DNA from: Bacteroidaceae bacterium
GTDB lineage: Bacteria > Bacteroidota > Bacteroidia > Bacteroidales > Bacteroidaceae
Direction of reading: 5' to 3'
Length of the DNA stretch: 11,258 bases
Assembly (NCBI GenBank): GCA_017557475.1
Contig: JAFYYO010000371.1
Coordinates: 1-11,258, forward strand
A program made the translations under genes and the position numbers. How positions within the stretch are numbered: position 1 is the first letter of the stretch; each line of letters opens with the position of its first letter. Under the pieces are notes generated by a model, which was not told the origin of the DNA, searched no databases, and saw nothing but the letters and a program-made list of their open reading frames with translations. Positions 6,652 to 11,258 of the stretch are shown in pieces.

Positions 6652-7521
6652 CTAATACAGTTCCGAGTCGCGCATCTTCAAGCAATGCGTCACAGAGAAG
6701 TAGGTGCAGACAATAGCCAGCACAAGTCCGATGACGAGTACCGAAACTGCCGTGATAATCATATTCTCCTGCGTGATGTAGCGGAGCACACTTGCATCAT
6801 AGGTCGATGCCCAGTAGATGCCGCCAAAGATAGCTGCGTCGGCTATGAGTGCAGACACTATGCCAAGCCAGAAAGCATTGACGAGGAACGGCCTGCGAAT
6901 GAAGCTCCACTTCGCTCCCACCAGTTTCATAGTGTGAAGCACGAAGCGGTGACTGAAGACACTCAGGCGGACTGTATTGTTGATAAGACTCAGCGAAATG
7001 ATGACGAGCAACAGAGCGATGGCGAGCAAGAAGAAGGAAGCGCGATGGAGATTGAAGTTCAAACTCTCCACCAAGTCCTTCTGATACAGGACATCTGCCA
7101 CCAGTTTCGACACTTTCAGCTCGCCACTTATCCATTCAAGGCTGTCGTTGCAGGAATACTCTGGCTTCACCTTCACCTCCATCGAAATGGCGAAGGGATT
7201 GGCACCAAGGAAGTCGGTCGGGTCGATACCCATGCTTTCTATCTGTTCTTGCAAGGCCTGTTCGCGACTGATGTACTCGATACTGCTGACGTAGTGCATC
7301 TTATTCAGCGAATCACAAAGGTGTACGGCATCGGCGGTCTGCACGTCATCGTCGAGCACAACCGTGACGGTCACGTTCTCCTTAACGCTATCGGCCACAA
7401 CCCTTGCTGTGAGCGAAAGCAATATCACAAGTCCGAAGAGGATGAGCAACAGGCTTGTGCTGATGGTACTGGTAATGGCTTGCATCGTCCAAGCCATCTT
7501 GTTTTTCTTTTTATGTTTCAT
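6652..7521 (-). CDS. ftsX: Cell division protein FtsX (permease-like)
   Basis: A 289-residue FtsX, the membrane partner of the FtsE ATPase, which couples cytokinesis to activation of peptidoglycan hydrolases. Four membrane segments fit the family topology: about 20-44, 161-181, 213-237 and 254-276. A periplasmic domain of about 115 residues lies between the first two (EYISREQALQEQ, a typical FtsX segment, at 82-93). The cytoplasmic signature HTMKLVGAKWSFIRRPFL is at 196-213. The N-terminus is basic (MKHKKKNK), as is usual before the first helix. ftsE is not in the window. The start codon shares one base with the miaB stop (TAATG), so it is translated with miaB. Confidence 0.95.
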   Translation of the reverse strand: MKHKKKNKMAWTMQAITSTISTSLLLILFGLVILLSLTARVVADSVKENVTVTVVLDDDVQTADAVHLCDSLNKMHYVSSIEYISREQALQEQIESMGIDPTDFLGANPFAISMEVKVKPEYSCNDSLEWISGELKVSKLVADVLYQKDLVESLNFNLHRASFFLLAIALLLVIISLSLINNTVRLSVFSHRFVLHTMKLVGAKWSFIRRPFLVNAFWLGIVSALIADAAIFGGIYWASTYDASVLRYITQENMIITAVSVLVIGLVLAIVCTYFSVTHCLKMRDSELY

Positions 7522-8858
7522 TATCTTATGTTTCCTTTGAGTGTAGCGCTACTGCTTTCCGTGATGATGACGGGAACGGTCTGTCCGATATGGAGGTTGC
7601 CTCGAGGGACAATCACCACTTTGTTCTGCCCTGTTCTGCCAAAGAGTTCGTCCTTGCTGCGTTTGCTGACGCCTTCGATGAGGACGTCGTACTGCCCTCC
7701 GATGCACTTTCGGTTGGCCGCGGCAGAGAGTTCGTTCTGCAGAGCGATGATTTCATTCAGCCTCCGTATCTTCACTTCCTCAGGCACGTCATCGGGCAAA
7801 TGCTTGCTGGCGTAAGTTCCAGGCCTTTCGCTGTACTTGAACATGAAGGCGCTGTCGTAGCCCACCTCACGCATGAGCGAGAGGCTTTGCAGGTGGTCTT
7901 CCTCCGTCTCGCTGCTATAGCCGACGAAAATATCAGTCGAAATCGCACAATCAGGAATGATGCGGCGAATGGCATCGACGCGTTCCAAGTACCATTCCCT
8001 TGTGTACTTTCGGTTCATGAGCTTCAGGATGCGATTGCTTCCGCTCTGTACCGGCAGGTGAATATGGTGGCAGAGATTCGGCTCTTCTGCAATCACACGA
8101 AGCGTCTCATCGCTCATATCCTTCGGATGCGAAGTGGTGAATCGCACCCGCATCTGCGGCACCTCGTGGGCCACCATTCGGAGCAATCCCGGAAAATCCG
8201 GAGATTCCGGAGATTCCGGACTTGCTGCGGCAAGTCCGTAGCTGTTCACATTCTGCCCCAGCAGCGTCACTTCCTTGTAGCCACGCTCTTGTAGGTCGCG
8301 GCATTCGCGCAGGATGCTTTCCACATCACGACTGCGTTCGCGACCTCTGGTGTAGGGCACGATACAATAGTGGCAGAAGTTGTTGCAGCCTCGCATGATG
8401 CTGACGAAGCCCGAGATGTGCGGCCCGCAGATGCGCTGAGGCACGATGTCGCGGTAAGTCTCTGTGGTAGAGAGCTCTACGTTGATGGCCTTGTGACCAC
8501 ATTCCGCTTGAGCAATCAGGTCGGGCAGCGAGAGATAGGCATCAGGACCTGCAACCAAATCGGCATGATGCTCCTCGATGAGCTGCTCCTTCACCCTTTC
8601 TGCCATACAGCCAAGCACGCCGACGATGATGCGGCGACCCTGTTTCTTCTGCAAACTATGGTAGAAGTCGAGCCTCGAAAGTATCTTCTGCTCGGCATTA
8701 TCGCGCACCGAACAAGTGTTCAGGAACACGGCATCTGCCTCGTCCTGACTCTCCGTAACCTCATATCCAGCCATACCCATCACGCTGGCAACGACTTCGC
8801 TGTCGGCCACGTTCATTTGGCATCCGTAAGTTTCTATGAGCAGTTTCTTCATCTTCAT
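7521..8858 (-). CDS. miaB: tRNA-2-methylthio-N6-dimethylallyladenosine synthase
   Basis: A 445-residue radical-SAM methylthiotransferase that adds a methylthio group to i6A37 of tRNAs. The N-terminal cluster cysteines are C13 (TYGCQMN), C49 (NTCSVR) and C84 (LGCMAE). The radical-SAM motif CNNFCHYC gives C158, C162 and C165. The TSHPKD and HLPVQSGSN segments and a C-terminal TRAM domain (from about ANRKCIGGQYDVLIEG) complete the family layout. The stretch AAASPESPESPDFPG after NVNSYG is encoded by a palindrome plus 9-bp repeats and is low-complexity. It is the first gene of the cluster, with a probable promoter at 8887-8894 and a hairpin directly before the ATG. A second ATG at 8852 (MKKLLIETYG) is an equally possible start. 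Confidence 0.96.
   Translation of the reverse strand: MKMKKLLIETYGCQMNVADSEVVASVMGMAGYEVTESQDEADAVFLNTCSVRDNAEQKILSRLDFYHSLQKKQGRRIIVGVLGCMAERVKEQLIEEHHADLVAGPDAYLSLPDLIAQAECGHKAINVELSTTETYRDIVPQRICGPHISGFVSIMRGCNNFCHYCIVPYTRGRERSRDVESILRECRDLQERGYKEVTLLGQNVNSYGLAAASPESPESPDFPGLLRMVAHEVPQMRVRFTTSHPKDMSDETLRVIAEEPNLCHHIHLPVQSGSNRILKLMNRKYTREWYLERVDAIRRIIPDCAISTDIFVGYSSETEEDHLQSLSLMREVGYDSAFMFKYSERPGTYASKHLPDDVPEEVKIRRLNEIIALQNELSAAANRKCIGGQYDVLIEGVSKRSKDELFGRTGQNKVVIVPRGNLHIGQTVPVIITESSSATLKGNIR
8187..8238. repeat. Palindrome plus 9-bp tandem repeat inside miaB
   Basis: TCCGGAGAT occurs at 8197-8205 and 8206-8214, with TCCGGA again at 8215-8220; a degenerate copy precedes it at 8187. A perfect hairpin sits beside it: CGGACTTGC (8217-8225), loop TGCG, GCAAGTCCG (8230-8238), 22 bp in all. 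The block is in frame (9-bp period), so it adds residues (GLAAASPESPESPDF) without breaking MiaB. Confidence 0.85.
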
Positions 8859-8859
8859 A

Positions 8860-8878
8860 ATGGGGCATACTACCCCAT
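8860..8878 (-). other. Hairpin directly before the miaB start codon
   Basis: ATGGGG (8860-8865), loop CATACTA, CCCCAT (8873-8878). On the minus strand the stem ends one base before the ATG at 8858 and is flanked by further near-complementary A/T bases. In an mRNA it would occupy the place of a ribosome binding site for the first gene of the cluster, so it may affect initiation, or favour the downstream ATG at 8852 (inference). Confidence 0.5.
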
Positions 8879-8886
8879 AATCGGCG

Positions 8887-8894
8887 CAAATATA
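8887..8894 (-). promoter_or_regulatory. Probable -7 element of the miaB-folK cluster
   Basis: On the minus strand TATATTTG matches TAnnTTTG. It lies 28 bases upstream of the miaB ATG. I see no clear -33 TTTG at the usual distance; the expected region reads as an A-rich run with CACGATTCTCG, so this call is weaker than those for rpsO and nrdD. Confidence 0.5.
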
Positions 8895-9016
8895 CTGCTT
8901 TTTTGCGAGAATCGTGTTTTTTTTGCTAATAAAATGTGCTCATACGCGCGCATATATATATAAATAATGTGAAAAGTGCCAGTTGGCGTACCCAATCGAG
9001 CCGAAAAACCAGCACT

Positions 9017-9104
9017 TGAGCGCCTCCAGACTAGGCGTGCCTAATTCGCAAACTAGACGTAGCTAATAGGCAAACTAGACGTAGCTAGTTTGCAAACTAA
9101 CCTT
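9017..9104. repeat. Array 3, part a: 22-bp units of CTAG type
   Basis: Units lie at 9039-9060, 9061-9082 and 9083-9104, with a diverged unit at 9017-9038 that still shares ACTAGrCGT at its end. The best dyad is CTAGTTTGCAAACTA in the third clear unit, nearly the same core as unit 2 of array 1. The linker between the first two units (GGCGTGCC) is the reverse complement of array 1 linkers. Weaker inverted repeats (TTGG/CCAA, AAGTGC/GCACTT) between 8974 and 9017 may be decayed units. The array lies between ddh and miaB, both on the minus strand. Confidence 0.82.
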
Positions 9105-9214
9105 GCCTCGACCCCAGTCCTCACACGTCAGTACTCCAATCCTCGCGTGGATGTACTCGAGTACCTCCACGTTGGTACTGGAGTCCTCGCTAGGCGTGAC
9201 TGACGGAGTACTGA
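9105..9214. repeat. Array 3, part b: 22-bp units of GTACT type, in phase with part a
   Basis: GTACT occurs at 9131, 9153 and 9175, exactly 22 apart. TGACT follows at 9197 (again 22) and GTACT at 9208 (half a period). CCTC occurs at 9119, 9141 and 9185, also multiples of 22, with one copy shifted by a base (9164). The central unit holds the perfect palindrome GTACTCGAGTAC, extended by CGTGGA / TCCACG arms. The phase continues that of the neighbouring CTAG-type units, although the sequence is quite different. Confidence 0.78.
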
Positions 9215-9254
9215 GCTAAAACGACCGATTACCCTCGCTCAATTATGCTACGAG

Positions 9255-9290
9255 AAGAGCGTGCTCTCCTCGTTCGAAGGGCACGCTCTT
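9255..9290 (-). terminator. Hairpin terminator downstream of ddh
   Basis: A perfect 10-bp stem AAGAGCGTGC (9255-9264) / GCACGCTCTT (9281-9290) with a 16-nt loop that contains the palindrome TTCGAA. It lies 54 bases past the ddh stop. The T-tract is poor on the minus strand (CTCTTCTCG) and better on the plus strand (CTCTTTCCTTTT), so it may be a 3' stabilising hairpin rather than a strong terminator. Confidence 0.6.
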
Positions 9291-9313
9291 TCCTTTTGGG
9301 CAGCTCCTATATA

Positions 9314-9332
9314 CCTTATTATATATATAAGG
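9314..9332 (-). other. A/T-rich hairpin just after ddh
   Basis: CCTTAT, an A/T core and ATAAGG form an inverted repeat 12 bases past the ddh stop codon. It could be the first of two 3'-end structures of the ddh transcript. The alternating TA core also makes easily melted DNA, so the role is uncertain. Confidence 0.4.
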
Positions 9333-9344
9333 GGAAGAACCAGC

Positions 9345-10244
9345 TTAAACCAAGTGTCCGATTATCTGCTCGCGATCGCCAGGCAGGTAGTCGATGACGG
9401 GAATCTCGATCATCGTATAGGCTCCAGGCTGCTGCTTCATCGTGGCTCGAGCCGCATTCACGAGGACCTGAGCCGTGAGGGCCGGATTGTTGATCTTCAT
9501 GTTGAACTCGAAGAGCTGGTTGTGCGTCTGACCGCTCACGCCCTTTCGAACGAGGTTCACACCATGCCCTACATCGTTCAAGGCATCAACACTTTCCACT
9601 TGGAAGACATGCGTCTCATCGTGGGAGAAGTAGGGATCAGCCTTGATTTCCTTCGTCACTTCCTCGAGGCTCACACCCTCTTCCAGTTCGACATAAACCA
9701 TGCGACGATGAATGCCTTCGCCTACAGGAATCGTCATCGAGAGCGCATCCTTCACACCTTTCTTGCTGCGAACACAAACACTGTGTCCCATGCTGCGCCC
9801 AGGACCGAAGTTCGTGTAAGTCAAACCCTTAGGAGCAAGGCTCTCCATCAAGGTACGGACGACGCTATCGCTTCCCGGATCCCAGCCTGCAGAAATGATG
9901 CTTACGGCACCACTCTTCTTTGCGGCAGCCGAAAGACTGCGGCGAAGGTCGAGAATGGAAGTGTGAATGTCGAAACTATCCACAGTATTGATGCCAAGAG
10001 CGAGACACTTCAAGGCATGCTCCTCGACGGAACGAGTCGGCGTAGCCAATATCGCAACATCCACCTTTCCCAACTCCTGAATGTCCTTCACAACAGGATA
10101 ATCAGCCAATTCAGCTGGCTTGTCGGCCCCGCCATTACGGCGAACGATGCCCGCAATTTCCATATCAGGAGCCGCTTGCAAAGCCTGCACCGTATACTTT
10201 CCAATGTTTCCGTAACCAACGACGGCAATTCTCAATTTTCCCAT
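9345..10244 (-). CDS. ddh: meso-diaminopimelate dehydrogenase
   Basis: A 299-residue NADP-dependent enzyme that makes meso-2,6-diaminopimelate from tetrahydrodipicolinate and ammonia in one step, bypassing the succinylase or aminotransferase routes; the product serves lysine and peptidoglycan synthesis. The N-terminal Rossmann fold has VVGYGNIGKY (8-17). Conserved segments follow: ATPTRSVEEHA (67-77), VDSFDIH (88-94), ISAGWDPGSDS (117-127), FGPGRSMGHS (146-155) and a C-terminal NPALTAQVLVNAARAT stretch. Length and layout fit the family. It appears monocistronic, with its own promoter at 10286-10293 and hairpins downstream, and it is divergent from nrdD. Confidence 0.96.
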   Translation of the reverse strand: MGKLRIAVVGYGNIGKYTVQALQAAPDMEIAGIVRRNGGADKPAELADYPVVKDIQELGKVDVAILATPTRSVEEHALKCLALGINTVDSFDIHTSILDLRRSLSAAAKKSGAVSIISAGWDPGSDSVVRTLMESLAPKGLTYTNFGPGRSMGHSVCVRSKKGVKDALSMTIPVGEGIHRRMVYVELEEGVSLEEVTKEIKADPYFSHDETHVFQVESVDALNDVGHGVNLVRKGVSGQTHNQLFEFNMKINNPALTAQVLVNAARATMKQQPGAYTMIEIPVIDYLPGDREQIIGHLV

Positions 10245-10285
10245 AACATTCTTACTTTTTGTTTACTTTATCCCGAATTCGCCGA

Positions 10286-10293
10286 CAAAGGTA
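10286..10293 (-). promoter_or_regulatory. Bacteroidota-type promoter of ddh
   Basis: On the minus strand TACCTTTG (10286-10293) is identical to the -7 elements of rpsO and nrdD. The -33 region about 20 bases upstream reads GTTGC, only a partial match to TTTG. It lies 41 bases upstream of the ddh start codon. Confidence 0.6.
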
Positions 10294-10567
10294 CTTCTTT
10301 TTACAGAAACAAGCAACATAATGTGCACTTTTTCTCAAGTAAAAAAGAAATTGTGCCTCGTTTGCCCATCCAAAATGACTTTGCGTATTTCAGAAAACAC
10401 GCAGGTCTGTTTACAAACTTTTCAGGGAAAATTCCCACTTTTTACGCACCTGATTAATCCCCAATTTGTGCATGAATTTGCCATATAACTGCATACCCGC
10501 TCCCGACAACCACAAGAAGGGAAAAAGTTTACCGAATGAAACAACACACTATCAGGAAGAAACATAC

Positions 10568-10583
10568 GTTTTGGAAAACTTTT
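10568..10583. repeat. Palindromic motif upstream of nrdD, copy 1
   Basis: GTTTTGGAAAACTTTT: arms GTTTT / AAAAC around GG. It is identical to the copy at 10633-10648, 65 bases away (about six helical turns). It lies about 110 bases upstream of the nrdD -33 element. Confidence 0.6.
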
Positions 10584-10632
10584 TGTTCGGCAAATAAAGC
10601 TATCTCATTACACGACAATGGCTTAACTTTTT

Positions 10633-10648
10633 GTTTTGGAAAACTTTT
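10633..10648. repeat. Palindromic motif upstream of nrdD, copy 2
   Basis: Second exact copy of GTTTTGGAAAACTTTT, 30 bases upstream of the nrdD -33 element. This is a usual place for an activator or repressor site. Confidence 0.6.
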
Positions 10649-10677
10649 ATTTTTTTTGAAAAATTTTGTTGTTTTAT

Positions 10678-10709
10678 TTTGGTCAACTCGGAAAAAGTTT
10701 CTACCTTTG
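10678..10709 (+). promoter_or_regulatory. Bacteroidota-type promoter of nrdD
   Basis: TTTG at 10678-10681 (-33) and TACCTTTG at 10702-10709 (-7) are separated by 20 bases. This is the best promoter match in the window. It lies 55 bases upstream of the ATG, leaving a leader of about 50 nt. Confidence 0.8.
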
Positions 10710-10764
10710 TAGTCGTTTTCCGAGAGGACCTACTTCAGACAAATAATTAACACCTATACACACC

Positions 10765-11258
10765 ATGATCGTAATCAAAAGAGATGGCTCGCAGGAAGAG
10801 TTTAACAGAGCCAAAATCAAAAATGCCCTCGTCGGCGCGTTGCAGTCGGTGAACAAGCTTGACGAGGAGAAAATTAAAAGTGTTGCCACCGACCTAAGCG
10901 AAAGCATATCTGTCCGCGATGGCTTTACCGTAGAGGAGATTCAGAATCGCGTAGAGTTGGCCTTGATGCAGAACGGCTACTACGACGAGGCAAAGGCATA
11001 CATCCTCTATCGTCAGCGTCATGCCGAAGCTCGATTCATCAAGGAGCGCATCGACTATATGAACGAGTACAGCCACAGCGACGACAATGCGGCGACCGCT
11101 TCCGAGACAGATGCCAATGCCAACGTAACAATGAAGAACGTGGCAAACCTGGAAGGCGAGGTCTATAAGACCACCAATCGCGTCATCCAGCGCCAACGTA
11201 TGAAGGACAAACTGAACCAGATGTTCCCCGAAGTGTCAAAGCAATACGAAGTGGACCT
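10765..11258 (+). CDS. nrdD: Anaerobic ribonucleoside-triphosphate reductase, N-terminal part
   Basis: The first 164 codons of a gene cut by the right edge. It starts with an ATP-cone regulatory domain: VIKRDGSQEEFNRAKI at the start, then TVEEIQNRVELALM and the helix AKAYILYRQRHAEARF, about residues 2-92. This domain binds ATP or dATP and controls reductase activity. The following segment SETDANANVTMKN resembles the start of the class III (NrdD) catalytic domain, which reduces ribonucleoside triphosphates using a glycyl radical installed by NrdG under anoxia. The glycyl-radical C-terminus and nrdG would lie outside the window, so class III is a judgement from the N-terminal pattern; another ATP-cone reductase is the main alternative. 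Confidence 0.83.
   Translation, partial: MIVIKRDGSQEEFNRAKIKNALVGALQSVNKLDEEKIKSVATDLSESISVRDGFTVEEIQNRVELALMQNGYYDEAKAYILYRQRHAEARFIKERIDYMNEYSHSDDNAATASETDANANVTMKNVANLEGEVYKTTNRVIQRQRMKDKLNQMFPEVSKQYEVD

Larger units (their letters stand above)
10294..10677. other. Divergent ddh-nrdD regulatory region, no gene seen
   Basis: No convincing coding sequence lies here. The stretch is A/T-rich and repetitive: GTTTTGGAAAACTTTT occurs at 10568-10583 and 10633-10648, GGAAAAAGTTT at 10520-10530 and 10690-10700, AACTTTTTGTT at 10577 and 10625, and an inverted repeat GGGAA-AA-TTCCC near 10425. Most copies fall in the last 200 bases, on the nrdD side, so they are candidates for operator sites of that gene. 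Confidence 0.5.

Noticed and set aside
6685..7815. 376-codon plus-strand open frame opposite ftsX and miaB
   Set aside because: Rich in His, Gln and Arg with no fold-like pattern, and antisense to two well-recognised genes.
8935..8965. Replication origin or unwinding element (TATATATATATAAATAAT)
   Set aside because: No DnaA-box cluster or origin-linked genes accompany it; A/T-rich runs of this kind are common near Bacteroidota promoters.
9017..9214. CRISPR array
   Set aside because: Units are directly adjacent with no unique spacers, are palindromic and only 22 bp long, and no cas genes are present.
9261..10457. 398-codon plus-strand open frame opposite ddh
   Set aside because: Its body mirrors the ddh codons, and its ends run through a hairpin and A/T-rich non-coding DNA.
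10540..10560. NrdR-type operator upstream of nrdD
   Set aside because: ACACACTATC resembles only one half of the NrdR box, and no paired box at the usual spacing is present.

Overview
The window looks like chromosomal DNA of a Bacteroidota bacterium, most likely a Bacteroidales member of the Prevotella type. The reasons are the gene content (a DUF3098 protein between ftsX and uppP, then truB and queA; a meso-diaminopimelate dehydrogenase; a large YfhO-type membrane protein), TAnnTTTG-type promoter elements instead of sigma70 boxes, weak or absent Shine-Dalgarno sequences, and short GC-rich inverted repeats that translate as peptides such as SPLKGE. The family assignment rests on recognising protein motifs, not on a database search.

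Layout. (1) 1-98: an array of 22-bp palindromic units that enters from the left edge and ends on the yfhO stop codon. (2) 92-2650, minus: YfhO-family membrane protein. (3) 2682-2705: terminator hairpin; 2734-3003, minus: rpsO. (4) 3004-3302: rpsO promoter region and a second 22-bp palindromic array. (5) 3303-8858, minus: a tight seven-gene cluster transcribed miaB > ftsX > DUF3098 > uppP > truB > queA > folK, with overlaps or gaps of a few bases at most junctions. (6) 8859-9344: non-coding, holding a hairpin, the probable miaB promoter, a third 22-bp array made of two sequence types that keep one phase, and two hairpins behind ddh. (7) 9345-10244, minus: ddh. (8) 10245-10764: divergent regulatory region with a repeated A/T-rich motif. 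(9) 10765 to the right edge, plus: N-terminal part of an anaerobic (class III) ribonucleotide reductase.

The coding part is housekeeping. The large cluster joins RNA modification (MiaB, TruB, QueA), envelope functions (FtsX, UppP, DUF3098) and folate synthesis (FolK). Ddh supplies meso-diaminopimelate for peptidoglycan, and UppP recycles the lipid carrier for the same polymer.

The most unusual content is repetitive DNA. Three separate intergenic loci carry tandem arrays with an exact 22-bp period, each unit having dyad symmetry. The arrays differ in sequence but keep the period and symmetry, and two of them begin on the stop codon of the upstream gene. There are also three loci with 7-bp-period repeats near gene starts, each with a different heptamer, and three genes (yfhO, folK, miaB) whose reading frames appear to have absorbed palindromic repeat elements.
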